The notes under the pieces are model-generated. The model saw only the letters and a program-made list of their open reading frames with translations. It was not told the DNA's origin and made no database searches. DNA of 64,000 nucleotides from Paenibacillus sp. JNUCC32 (GTDB lineage: Bacteria; Bacillota; Bacilli; Paenibacillales; Paenibacillaceae), in the NCBI RefSeq assembly GCF_014863545.1, contig NZ_CP062260.1, positions 372,001-436,000 on the forward strand. Reading direction: 5' to 3'. Of this stretch, positions 24,915 to 33,712 are shown piece by piece. The position numbers and the translations under genes are program-made. The first letter of the stretch is position 1, and every line of letters starts with the position of its first letter.

Positions 24915-24969
24915 GAATGGGGTTCATTGGGCCAAGGCCGAGCCAATCAGGGAAGCCCGGGGCAAGCAG

Positions 24970-26490
24970 TTACTTCCTGCCGCTGCGCCAAGCATCCAGC
25001 TGCTTCTGCACCTCTCGTATCACGTCATCCATGCCTGCTTGCTTCAGCTCCTCGTTAAACTTGGGAAGGATCGCATCGACATCCACGGAGCCCGTCATGA
25101 GGCTTGGATAATATTTATGCCAAACCATCTCGATGTTATCGGTTTGAGCGGTCAGCGCGGATAGATCCGGCGTAAATCCGAGCACGGTGGAATTGACGAC
25201 TCCGGCGTTGTATTGACGGAATTGCTCCCATTTGTCGAGGGGGTCCGGGTTATCGCCGCCCATGGTTTTTAGGATAAACCAATTCCCCTGGGTGTACTGC
25301 ACGCCTGAATAGCTGCTTGCGGGCGCATCCGGGATCGGTACGCCATGACTGTCTTTGTCTGTTTTCGGAACGACCTGCCCCTGTTCGTCCAATGTGTAGT
25401 GGATGCCTTCGATCCCATAATTGAATAAATTCCGTACTTCGGGGTCCGTATTAAGCAAATTTAGAAACTTAATGCATTCTACGGGATGCTTGGTATTGGC
25501 ATTAACGGTCATGATGCCTCCCCGGACGGATTCCGTAGTAACGGTGCTGGGGGTTACGGGATTCGCTACAATCTTATAACCGCGATCCTTGCTCCAAGTC
25601 GTCTCCGAGAGCGGCCCCCCGCCGGAGGACTTCCAGAACACCTTGGCGCCTCGTTTGAGCCCTCCCGGCTCGCGCAGCGCCGCGTCCTTATTGATGAAGC
25701 CTTGCTTATAATAATGCCGCAGCGTATCGAGAACCTGCCGGGCCTCCTTGGTTTCGAAGATATTCACCACCGGTGCGTCCGGGTCGAGCGATTTGATCAT
25801 CAAGGGCACTTTATGGTTCATGATGTATTCGTATCCGTAGAGAGCGAAGAAATTATGGGAATCCCGATCCAACTCCATAGGGATGTAATCCGGCTCTTTC
25901 TGCTGAATCATCCGGAGGAGAGGCTCAAGCGATTCCAGCGTATTGTACTTGGTGATGTCGATATGGTGTTTGTCCACGATCGAGGCGGGGTACATCCACT
26001 GATCGCGTACGGCTAACTCCTTATTGGTAGGGACGCCGTAAATGCTGCCATCGTTCATGCGGACCCCCTGCCAAAAGGTGGGATCGATGGCCTCGTACAT
26101 ATCCTTGCCCAGGCCGGCCAGATGGTCATCAAGCCTCAGCCAGGCTCCACGCATCGCGGTGGTTGCATAGTCGGGCGCAAAAGCAATGTCGAACGGGCTT
26201 CCGGCGGATATCAGCGTGTTCAGCCGATCTTCATATTCCTGCCAGCTTACCTTGATATAGGTGATCGTCACGCCGATCTTGCGAGCCATGATTTCATTGA
26301 TTTTATCATTGACGAGGCGAAGATCCTTGTCGGGCTCACCGATCGTATAATAGATCAGGTTGACCGTGTCGCCGACATGCGGTTCGTCGTCAAAGCCAGG
26401 CTGTCCGAAGCAGCCGATTGTATAGAATGTGAACAGCAGCAGCATGCTGATCATCATTAAAGACCGTAAGCGTCTAGCGTATTTAACCAT
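24970..26490 (-). CDS. Extracellular solute-binding lipoprotein (LplA-like), second of the cluster
   Basis: 506 residues from the ATG at 26490, just after GGAAAGGAGG; the frame extends upstream to 26634 without a ribosome site. A hydrophobic signal ends in a lipobox with YTIGC, so it is a membrane-anchored lipoprotein. The body has the type-1 sugar-binding fold typical of LplA and YtcQ proteins: SAGSPFDIAFAPDY, IYGVPTNKE, FLNLLNTDPEVRNLFNYG and a C-terminal DDVIREVQKQLDAW. It is the last gene after the YesM/YesN pair. A different binding protein is encoded between the permeases and the kinase, so this one may share the same permeases or act as a sensory partner for the kinase. Confidence 0.88.
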   Translation of the reverse strand: MVKYARRLRSLMMISMLLLFTFYTIGCFGQPGFDDEPHVGDTVNLIYYTIGEPDKDLRLVNDKINEIMARKIGVTITYIKVSWQEYEDRLNTLISAGSPFDIAFAPDYATTAMRGAWLRLDDHLAGLGKDMYEAIDPTFWQGVRMNDGSIYGVPTNKELAVRDQWMYPASIVDKHHIDITKYNTLESLEPLLRMIQQKEPDYIPMELDRDSHNFFALYGYEYIMNHKVPLMIKSLDPDAPVVNIFETKEARQVLDTLRHYYKQGFINKDAALREPGGLKRGAKVFWKSSGGGPLSETTWSKDRGYKIVANPVTPSTVTTESVRGGIMTVNANTKHPVECIKFLNLLNTDPEVRNLFNYGIEGIHYTLDEQGQVVPKTDKDSHGVPIPDAPASSYSGVQYTQGNWFILKTMGGDNPDPLDKWEQFRQYNAGVVNSTVLGFTPDLSALTAQTDNIEMVWHKYYPSLMTGSVDVDAILPKFNEELKQAGMDDVIREVQKQLDAWRSGRK

Positions 26491-26518
26491 CGATGTCCTC
26501 CTTTCCGCCACGTATGCG

Positions 26519-27280
26519 TTACCCTTTTCCCCGCAGTTCAGAAGGAGATTTCCCGAAAAAGCTGTGAAAATGCGTATAAAAATAATTGAGATTGTTATAA
26601 CCCACGGAAAACGCGATATAGGAAATTTTCTCATCCGTCGATTGAATTCTCTCCTGTGCCAGAAGCATGCGGTAAGCCATCAGGTATTCGGAAAACTTCA
26701 TCGCGGTTTCTTTGAGAAACAATTGTCCGAGGTAGGTGCTGTTCATCTGGAAGCGCTCCGCCACGGATTTCAAGGTGATGTTCTGAGCATACTCCGTCCT
26801 GATCATCAGCAGAATCCGGTTCACCAGCTTGGATAAGCTGTCATAGCTAACGCCAAGCACCGGATCCTGGTTCAAGCTTTCGCCGTTTCGGTCACCTATC
26901 GAACCGCCCAGATCCTCGACGATGATCTTCTCGATCACTTGCTGCAGCTTGGTACGTTCGACCGGCTTGAGCAGATAGTCTTTGACGCCGCACCGAATGG
27001 CTTCCTGAGCATACTTGAATTCGCTGTAGCCGCTCATGATGATGTATTTCGTAGGGATTTGAAATTCGTTGAGTCTCTGGATCGCTTCATATCCAAGCTC
27101 CTTGCCGATGCAGACATCGAAAATGGCGACGTCCGGCAGCAGGTCCACCACCTTGGACATCGCTTCACCCGTGGATTCACAGGTTTCGATCCGTCCAAAT
27201 CCGTATTGCTTCCAATCCAGGATTCGCTTCATTCCCTCCAAAATCTGAGGTTCGTCATCCACAATCATCAGTTTGTACAT
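26519..27280 (-). CDS. YesN-type response regulator with AraC HTH output
   Basis: 253 residues. The receiver domain (1-120) has the acidic pair in MIVDDEPQI, the phospho-Asp in VAIFDVCIGKELG, and the conserved Ser and Lys in IIMSGYSEF and DYLLKPVE. The C-terminal double HTH includes VAERFQMNSTYLGQLFLKET and YIAFSVGYNNLNYFYTHFHS. It activates sugar transport genes when phosphorylated by its partner kinase. The ATG at 27280 (GAGGTG, seven bases upstream) lies 26 bases inside the end of the kinase gene, so the two are coupled. Confidence 0.92.
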   Translation of the reverse strand: MYKLMIVDDEPQILEGMKRILDWKQYGFGRIETCESTGEAMSKVVDLLPDVAIFDVCIGKELGYEAIQRLNEFQIPTKYIIMSGYSEFKYAQEAIRCGVKDYLLKPVERTKLQQVIEKIIVEDLGGSIGDRNGESLNQDPVLGVSYDSLSKLVNRILLMIRTEYAQNITLKSVAERFQMNSTYLGQLFLKETAMKFSEYLMAYRMLLAQERIQSTDEKISYIAFSVGYNNLNYFYTHFHSFFGKSPSELRGKG

Positions 27281-29018
27281 GTTCAATCACCTCTTTTGAA
27301 ATCCGCACGGAAATCTTGACTCCAGCTTCCTCATTATTCTCAATATCGATCGAAAGGCCGTTTCCATAAAAGAAATGAAGGCGCGTATATACGTTACGCA
27401 GTCCGATACTATGGGAAGAAGTTTCATCATGGTTGGACAGCGTGCTGCGAACGATATCCAAACGTTCCGGCGGAATCCCGCTTCCGTTGTCCACGAATTC
27501 CAGCACATAACCATCATCCGCTTCAAAGCCGTTGACGACGTACAGATTAAACTCATGATTCGCGTTAAAGCCATGAATGAAAAAATTCTCAGCCAGGGGC
27601 TGCATCCAGAATTTCACGGTAGGGATCGAGTGCAGCGCCGGCTCGACATTGATTTGATAATAAAAACGCTCGGGATACTTGAACTCCATAATCTCCAAGT
27701 ACTTCTGCAGCAATTCCAGCTCGCTAGCAATCGAGATGATATTTTCCTTTTTGACGATTTCACGATAGAGCGTGCCTAACGTAGCAATGGCGTCGGCGGT
27801 GTCTCGGTCCTGATTCACTAACGCCGTGGAACGGATAACCTCCAGCGTATTGTATAAAAAATGAGGGTTGATTTGGTGTTGAAGCGCTTTCATTTCGGTT
27901 TCCTGCTGCTTGATCTTGAGCAGATACTCATTGCGGATATGCTTGTCCAGCTGCTGAATCATATCGTCCAATTCCCGGGCGATCATGCCGTATTCGTTGC
28001 GACGGTACCGGGCGGGGCGGTTCGGCGTAAAATTGGCCATTTTCACCCGTCCGATCGATTGAATGATGCGGCGGAGGAAGAGGGCATCGTCCCGCATATT
28101 GTATGCGATGAGAAGAAGCACGCTGACCATGGCCGTCAATACGATCAGAAAGATGGCGACCAGCATCCCGGCATGCTGACGAATCAGCATGGATAAATCA
28201 ATGATGCTAATAAATTTGAAATTAAACTTGGTGGACGGAAAGGAAACGAACAAGACATGCTTCCGTACACCCCTCGATATAAAACCATGGCTGCGGCCGT
28301 CTGCCTCGGCCAGTCGGGACAGCTCCTCCAAGTCCTGGTCCTGCCCATTGCCGATGAGGTAGGTTTCGCCGGTAGCACTGACCGCGGCGGCATTGCCAAA
28401 CCGGAAATTTCGAATGGATTTAAAGATTTGTTCGCTGCTGACCAAAAAGCGCATTTCCCCGAACTCCTGAGCGCCCGCCGTCGGATTCGACAGTTTCTTG
28501 CGATAGACGAAGCCCTTCATAATCGTATCGCGGAACGCCTCGTCCGTATTCGGCAGCCCGAAGGTAAAGCTTGTTATCCCATGCTCATTAAAACGTACGA
28601 CATTGCCGTATTGGCCGGTATGCAGGCTAATCTGCGTGATTTCGCCCTGCGCCCAGCTGTACAGATAGGTCTTCACATCCTCGGGAAACGAAACCAGCGG
28701 CTGGGAGAAATGGCTGTTCTGCAGCCTGCTGGTTAAATAGCCTTCCGCGCTGCTGCTTAGAAAGCTGCGAGCGTCGTCCATCAGTCCGGGATTGGAGTAG
28801 ATGCGCTGCATGTAAGCCTCGATTCGGTCAGCATCATACTGCAGCTCATTCTCCACGCGCGCAAAGGCATTAGCCGCCTCGATGCGGGCATTGCCCACCC
28901 ATTGATTCAGCAGCATGGCACTGGTCAGCGTACCAAGCGTCAGACCGATGACCACGACGAAGATGACATAGGCAATAAACTTGTGGCGATAGATTTTGAT
29001 TTGTAAAAATGAGCCCAT
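27255..29018 (-). CDS. YesM-type sensor histidine kinase
   Basis: 587 residues from the ATG at 29018 (GAGGTG upstream). Topology: TM1 (about 15-37), a large extracellular sensor (about 38-285), TM2 (about 286-308), a HAMP region, then the YesM-type His_kinase domain with phospho-His in LQHQINPHFLYNTLEVIRS and an HATPase with FVDNGSGIPPERL and SIGLRNVYTRLHFFYG. It senses extracellular sugar or the state of the ABC transporter and phosphorylates the YesN regulator. A terminator separates it from the transport genes upstream, so kinase expression is either read-through or from its own promoter. Confidence 0.92.
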   Translation of the reverse strand: MGSFLQIKIYRHKFIAYVIFVVVIGLTLGTLTSAMLLNQWVGNARIEAANAFARVENELQYDADRIEAYMQRIYSNPGLMDDARSFLSSSAEGYLTSRLQNSHFSQPLVSFPEDVKTYLYSWAQGEITQISLHTGQYGNVVRFNEHGITSFTFGLPNTDEAFRDTIMKGFVYRKKLSNPTAGAQEFGEMRFLVSSEQIFKSIRNFRFGNAAAVSATGETYLIGNGQDQDLEELSRLAEADGRSHGFISRGVRKHVLFVSFPSTKFNFKFISIIDLSMLIRQHAGMLVAIFLIVLTAMVSVLLLIAYNMRDDALFLRRIIQSIGRVKMANFTPNRPARYRRNEYGMIARELDDMIQQLDKHIRNEYLLKIKQQETEMKALQHQINPHFLYNTLEVIRSTALVNQDRDTADAIATLGTLYREIVKKENIISIASELELLQKYLEIMEFKYPERFYYQINVEPALHSIPTVKFWMQPLAENFFIHGFNANHEFNLYVVNGFEADDGYVLEFVDNGSGIPPERLDIVRSTLSNHDETSSHSIGLRNVYTRLHFFYGNGLSIDIENNEEAGVKISVRISKEVIEHVQTDDCG

Positions 29019-29108
29019 ACGACACCTCAATTGCAGCAGGTCGCTTTAAATATGCGCAGCTTAATCTCAATGTAACACGATTCACGCCAAGCTTCATAGA
29101 TAGGATGG

Positions 29109-29145
29109 AAAAAGCATCCCTTAAAAGTGTCCTAATAAGGGATGC
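29109..29145 (-). terminator. Intrinsic terminator after the first binding-protein gene
   Basis: On the minus strand, GCATCCCTTA pairs with TAAGGGATGC (10 bp) and is followed by five T residues (29113-29109). It lies seven bases beyond the stop of the binding-protein gene. It should cap most transcripts of the transporter and lower expression of the two-component genes. Confidence 0.85.
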
Positions 29146-29151
29146 AGGAAT

Positions 29152-30648
29152 TTACTTGAAGTAATTATTGATCTGCTCTTGGGCGGCTTGCATGATCGTA
29201 TCCATGCCGGCCGACTTTAATTCAGCGGTGACCTTCGGTATCACTTTCTCCGGATCGGATGCTCCTGTAATGATTTCATATTTGTATTTATCCCACACGG
29301 CCTGGCAGTTGGCCACTTCGGTCTGAAGATCGGTGATGTCCAGCGCAAAGCCGAGGACGGTGGAGGAGGTCGCTGCATCGTTCAGCTTTTTAACCTGCTC
29401 CCATTGATCTTCAGGAGCGCCTTTCGTAACCGCCAGATTAAAGAACGTGCCTTGCGTGTAAGCCGCAAGCGGCCAAGTATCGGATGTACGCTCAATCACT
29501 TTTTCGCCATCGACGTTGTTGTAATCCACGCCCAACTCGCCGAATGCCAGCATATTGCGAAGTTTAGGATCCGTATTCACCAACTCGAGGTATTTCAAGG
29601 CTTCCTTCTTATACTTGGAATTCGCCGAAATCGCGTTCAGCGAGCCTTGAATCGTACTGGTGGTATAGATCGGCCCGTAATGCTGAACCATATCGTACTT
29701 CTCGATGGCGTCATTGATCTGCCAGCTGATCTCGGCTCCCGGGAATGCCTGGGCCGCAAAGAACGGTCTGCCTTTGTCGTTCTCCGTCTTCGTCGGCGCA
29801 TCCGGGTTGATGATGCCATCCTGGTACCATTGATGCAGCAGCTTCAGATTAGCCACAACATCAGGCTGTTCCAGCACGGAGACAACCGTGCGCGATGCGT
29901 CGTCCGCTTTGACGCCGATCGGAGGGAAGCCCAGGGTTAAATCGTCATAGTCGTTAAAGAAGCCGTTCAAGCCTTCGCCTTGCGTCATTGGCAGCGGATA
30001 GAAGCTTTTGCCTTCGCCGGCCTTCATGTCATGAAGCGGCTTATCCAGGTCCTGCAATGTTTTGATATTGTTGATGTCGATATTGTACTTTTGCACGTAC
30101 TTATCATCGAATACCCAGTACTGCGTCAGCGCGGAATCCTTGTAAGTCGGAACGGAATAATATTTGCCGCCGATCTTTGTGCCTTCCCATACCTTCTCGG
30201 GAATCAATTTGTATAAGTCCGGCGTTTCGCTCTGAACCAGATCCGTAATATCGGCAAACGCGCCCATAGCCACTTGCTTGCTGTATTTACCGCTGTTCGT
30301 GAACATGATGTCGAATGGCTCGCCGGTATTCACGATGGTATTCATTTTGGTGTCCCATTCGCCCCAGCTGGCTACCTTGATGTCGACCTTCACGCCAATC
30401 TTCTCGGCCGTGTAGGCATTCATGGCATCCACCGCTTTGCTGAAATTGTTAGGCACTTGGCCGCCGATGGTCCACCAGGTCAACGTCGGTACATCCTTGC
30501 TTGCCGTTTCGGTGTCATTGGATGTGTCCGGCGTCGCTTGGGATCCGTCTGTCGCAGGTGCAGGCTTCGAGCCGCCGCAGGCTGCCAAAGCAGTCAACAT
30601 AAGCGTCAGCACGCACAGCGTAGAGATGAACTTTAATGCTCTTTTCAT
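29152..30648 (-). CDS. Extracellular sugar-binding lipoprotein (LplA-like)
   Basis: 498 residues with signal peptide and lipobox (MLTALAACGGS), then a Ser/Thr/Asp-rich linker and the type-1 periplasmic-binding fold: NTGEPFDIMFTNSGKYSKQ, YSVPTYKDSALTQYWVFD, ALKYLELVNTDPKLRNML, VLGFALDITD. It captures an oligosaccharide outside the membrane and delivers it to the two permeases encoded just upstream on the same strand. AAGGGGGAAATG forms the ribosome site. A 10-bp hairpin precedes it and a terminator follows, as is common for highly expressed binding proteins. Confidence 0.93.
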   Translation of the reverse strand: MKRALKFISTLCVLTLMLTALAACGGSKPAPATDGSQATPDTSNDTETASKDVPTLTWWTIGGQVPNNFSKAVDAMNAYTAEKIGVKVDIKVASWGEWDTKMNTIVNTGEPFDIMFTNSGKYSKQVAMGAFADITDLVQSETPDLYKLIPEKVWEGTKIGGKYYSVPTYKDSALTQYWVFDDKYVQKYNIDINNIKTLQDLDKPLHDMKAGEGKSFYPLPMTQGEGLNGFFNDYDDLTLGFPPIGVKADDASRTVVSVLEQPDVVANLKLLHQWYQDGIINPDAPTKTENDKGRPFFAAQAFPGAEISWQINDAIEKYDMVQHYGPIYTTSTIQGSLNAISANSKYKKEALKYLELVNTDPKLRNMLAFGELGVDYNNVDGEKVIERTSDTWPLAAYTQGTFFNLAVTKGAPEDQWEQVKKLNDAATSSTVLGFALDITDLQTEVANCQAVWDKYKYEIITGASDPEKVIPKVTAELKSAGMDTIMQAAQEQINNYFK

Positions 30649-30704
30649 TTCATTTCCCCCTTTTTGAAGTTGAATTACCTAAGTGTGTACAGCGGATATT
30701 TATC

Positions 30705-30729
30705 ATAAACCAAGCTTGTCTTGGTTTAT
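30705..30729 (-). other. Intercistronic hairpin before the binding-protein gene
   Basis: A perfect 10-bp stem (ATAAACCAAG / CTTGGTTTAT) with a five-base loop lies between the permease stop (30737) and the binding-protein start (30648). There is no T-run, so it is better read as an mRNA-stabilising or processing hairpin that raises binding-protein levels. Confidence 0.5.
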
Positions 30730-30736
30730 TTCGTCA

Positions 30737-31666
30737 TTAGCCCTTCACGGCGCCGACCGTCAATCCGGAAATAAAATACTTCTGGAAGAAAGGGTAGGCG
30801 AATGCTACAGGCAGCACGATGAGAATGGCGACCGCCATGCGGGCGGATTCCTTCGGCATCGTTGCGACGAGCATGGCGTAGCTTACGCCCATACTCGCTG
30901 CATTCTTCGCGAGTGCGTCCACATTGCTCATTAGGCTGTTGAGCAGCGCTTGCAGGGAATACAGGTTCTGGTTGTCGATATACAGCATCGATTGGAACCA
31001 GTCGTTCCAGTAAGCAAAGCAGAGAAACAGTCCGATGGTGGCGATGACCGGCAGCGAGATCGGCATGATGATGGAGAAGAAGATTCGCAGCTGGCTCGCG
31101 CCGTCGATTTCGGCTGATTCGATCAGCCCGTCGGGAATCGTGCTTTTGAAAAAGGTTTTGCATATGATGACGTTGAACGATGAAACGGCGAGCGGGAGAA
31201 TCAGCGCCCAGATGCTATCTTTCAGTCCCAGCAAATTCGTGTTGATGAAGTAGCTGGATACCAAGCCGCCGTTGAATACCATCGGAATGAATACCACCCA
31301 GGTCAGAAATCCCCGCAGCTTATAGTTGGGGCGAGAGAGAACGTAACCCATGGAGGCGGTCAGCAGCACCCCGAGCACGGTACCGACCACGGTCACGAGG
31401 GCGGATACGCCGAGGGCCCGCAGAATCATCGTTCCCTGCTTGATGATGTAGACGTAAGCCTCGGCCGACATGGCAACCGGCAGCAGATGATATCCGGTCT
31501 CACGGATGGACTCCTCGCTGGAGAAGGAGATGGACAGGACAACGATTACAGGTATGACGCAGAGCAGCGCCAACAGAATGAAGATCAGGTTGAACAAAAG
31601 ATTGACGGCTTTGTTCGTGCGGTTAAACTTCTCAAGGCCTGTCTGATAAGTAGATTTCGATGTCAT
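30737..31666 (-). CDS. Sugar ABC transporter permease, YtcP/LplC (MalG-like)
   Basis: 309 residues, six predicted transmembrane segments, with the cytoplasmic EAA loop LIESAEIDGASQLRIFFSII that docks to the ATPase. It pairs with the other permease upstream. No ATP-binding subunit is encoded here, so a shared MsmX/UgpC-type ATPase elsewhere must energise the system. AGGAGG precedes the ATG. The C-terminus (FQKYFISGLTVGAVKG) is typical of this subfamily. Confidence 0.93.
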   Translation of the reverse strand: MTSKSTYQTGLEKFNRTNKAVNLLFNLIFILLALLCVIPVIVVLSISFSSEESIRETGYHLLPVAMSAEAYVYIIKQGTMILRALGVSALVTVVGTVLGVLLTASMGYVLSRPNYKLRGFLTWVVFIPMVFNGGLVSSYFINTNLLGLKDSIWALILPLAVSSFNVIICKTFFKSTIPDGLIESAEIDGASQLRIFFSIIMPISLPVIATIGLFLCFAYWNDWFQSMLYIDNQNLYSLQALLNSLMSNVDALAKNAASMGVSYAMLVATMPKESARMAVAILIVLPVAFAYPFFQKYFISGLTVGAVKG

Positions 31667-31678
31667 CTTCTTGCCTCC

Positions 31679-32632
31679 TTACATCATCGCGCTATCGGGA
31701 TCGATTCGGCGAACGATCCAGTTAGCGGCCAGAATCGTAGCGCATCCCAGAACAGACTGTACGAAAGCGGCTGCGGATGCCATGCCCACGGTGGCCGTTT
31801 TCAGTTGTTTATACACCATGACATCGATCGTTGTCGCCACGTTGAACAGCGAATTGGAGTCTCGCGTGACCTGAAAGAACAAACCGAAATCGGTGTAAAA
31901 TATGCGCCCTACCGCCAGTATGAACATCATGACGATCACCAGCTTGAGCATGGGCAGCGTAATGAATCTTGTCTGCTGCCAAATGGACGCGCCATCGATG
32001 ACGGCTGCTTCATAATAGGTGCTGTCTATGCTCGTGATGGTCGCCAGATAGATGACCATGCCATAGCCCAGGCCCTTCCAGACATTCAAGAGAATCAGAA
32101 AAAACGGCCAATACTTCGGCTCCATATACCAGTTAATGGGATCGCTGCCCATCGAGACGAGCATTTGATTGACGATCCCTTTATCGAAGCTCAGGAACGC
32201 CCAGCCTACGGCGGATACGACGACCCACGATAGGAAATAGGGGAGGAACATCATCGTCTGATAAACTTTGCTGGCTTTGCGGCTGTGGAGGAGGCCGATC
32301 ATGATCGCGAACAGGACGGGCAGAACGATCCCCAGCACAATAAACACAATATTGTATCCTATCGTGTTTCGAATAATGATCCAGGCGTCATTCGACTTGA
32401 ACAGAAATTCGAAGTTTTTGAGCCCGATCCAAGGGCTGTTGAACACGTTGCTCAAGAACCCGCCGCTAATCTTGAAATTTTTGAAGGCGATAATGATCCC
32501 GAACATCGGTAAGAAACTAAACAGGATGTACCAGATCGTGGTTGGCAGCGCCAAGAGGGTCAATTCCGTATCCTGCTTGTGCCAGCGCATTCGTAAGCGC
32601 TTTCGTTTTTTGGGTTCGGCTTGAGAGCTCAT
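31679..32632 (-). CDS. Sugar ABC transporter permease, YteP/LplB (MalF-like)
   Basis: 317 residues from the ATG at 32632 (AAGGAG eight bases upstream; the GTG at 32641 overlaps that site). A basic N-terminus (PKKRKRLRMRW) is followed by six transmembrane segments and the EAA loop YEAAVIDGASIWQQTRFITL. It is the first gene of the transporter unit, 12 bases before the second permease. The start of the coding region contains a cre-like sequence (32592-32605). Binding to polygalacturonan- or arabinan-type oligosaccharides is known in the family; the actual substrate is not determinable. Confidence 0.93.
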   Translation of the reverse strand: MSSQAEPKKRKRLRMRWHKQDTELTLLALPTTIWYILFSFLPMFGIIIAFKNFKISGGFLSNVFNSPWIGLKNFEFLFKSNDAWIIIRNTIGYNIVFIVLGIVLPVLFAIMIGLLHSRKASKVYQTMMFLPYFLSWVVVSAVGWAFLSFDKGIVNQMLVSMGSDPINWYMEPKYWPFFLILLNVWKGLGYGMVIYLATITSIDSTYYEAAVIDGASIWQQTRFITLPMLKLVIVMMFILAVGRIFYTDFGLFFQVTRDSNSLFNVATTIDVMVYKQLKTATVGMASAAAFVQSVLGCATILAANWIVRRIDPDSAMM

Positions 32633-32898
32633 GTCTGTCACTCCTTACGGTGTAATCTCGCTTGTCGTTCACTTGTTGGTTTTATTGTATAAGAGGAGGA
32701 AACGCTGCTTCCAGATAACAAACTTGATACTATAGTCAACAAACGTTAGGTTCGAAAGACTTGTTAGGACGGACAATTACAGAACATGGTTTTTTATTAT
32801 AATATTTCAAGTCCGTTCTCCAAGAGATCTTTCAATGTCTTCAAGCAAAACCAGGGGTATAATATAATTGAAATCTCATAGGAATAAGGAGGCTGCAC

Positions 32899-33498
32899 AT
32901 GAAGGTAGTAATCATTGGCGCAAGCGGCACGATCGGACGAGCAGTCGCTAAAGAATTAGAAAAAAATCACGAAATCGTACATGCTGGACGAAACGGCTTC
33001 GATGCCCAAGTGGATATTACTTCCGTCAACAGCATTAAAGACATGTATAAAAAAATCGGAAAAGTGGATGCGGTCATCAGCGCAACAGGCGGTGCGCATT
33101 TTGGTCCTATTGCAGAATTGACGCCGGAGCTAAATGAGATTGGCATTGAAAGCAAACTTAAGGGTCAAATTAATCTAGTCCTTCTAGGACTGGATTATAT
33201 GAATGACGGAGGAAGCTTTACCTTAACAACCGGAATTATGATGGATGATCCCATTCCTCAGGGCGCATCGGCGGCCATGGCAAACGGCGGTGTCAAGGCT
33301 TTCGTTAAATCCGCAGCCATTGAAATGCCAAGGGGAATTCGCATAAACAGCGTAAGCCCTAATGTTTTAGTGGAGTCCTTAGATAAATACGGCGAGTTTT
33401 TCCCGGGCTTTGAAGCCGTGCCGGCCGCACGTGTAGCGCTTGCGTATAAAAAGAGTGTGGAAGGGGCTCAAACCGGGCAAAACTATGAAGTTTATTAA
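32899..33498 (+). CDS. Small SDR-family protein lacking the usual Tyr-Lys pair
   Basis: 199 residues with a clear Rossmann start (VVIIGASGTIGRAVAKEL) and the SDR C-terminal segment PRGIRINSVSPNVL. The YxxxK catalytic motif of classical SDRs is missing: the aligned stretch reads GASAAMANGGVKAFVKSAA. It may therefore be a divergent or redox-altered enzyme, or use a shifted residue. Related small SDRs exist in other bacteria, so this is probably a real subfamily and not damage. AAGGAGG precedes the ATG. It stands alone and ends at a perfect terminator. Its base composition is more A+T-rich than most neighbours. Confidence 0.85.
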   Translation: MKVVIIGASGTIGRAVAKELEKNHEIVHAGRNGFDAQVDITSVNSIKDMYKKIGKVDAVISATGGAHFGPIAELTPELNEIGIESKLKGQINLVLLGLDYMNDGGSFTLTTGIMMDDPIPQGASAAMANGGVKAFVKSAAIEMPRGIRINSVSPNVLVESLDKYGEFFPGFEAVPAARVALAYKKSVEGAQTGQNYEVY

Positions 33499-33520
33499 TG
33501 AGAAAAGTGCACAAAACTAG

Positions 33521-33555
33521 AAAAAAGAATCCGGGCTTAATCCGGATTCTTTTTT
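33521..33555. terminator. Perfect intrinsic terminator after the SDR gene
   Basis: A 14-bp perfect stem (AAAAAAGAATCCGG / CCGGATTCTTTTTT), seven-base loop, with A and T runs able to work in both directions. Confidence 0.93.
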
Positions 33556-33651
33556 ATTTCGTTCATCTGCAGCTATAAAACAAAGGGAAAACTAGAGCGT
33601 TATATGTAAATATAATCACTTCTATAGGAAAATAATATAACGTGATTTTTA

Positions 33652-33681
33652 TTGACACAATTAAGAAAACTAAACTAACAT
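33652..33681 (+). promoter_or_regulatory. Predicted promoter of the M20/DUF3100 operon
   Basis: TTGACA (33652-33657), 18-base spacer, TAACAT (33676-33681), about 30 bases before the start codon. Confidence 0.5.
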
Positions 33682-33712
33682 TAGGATTATTTTCATCAAG
33701 AGGGAGGCAGCT

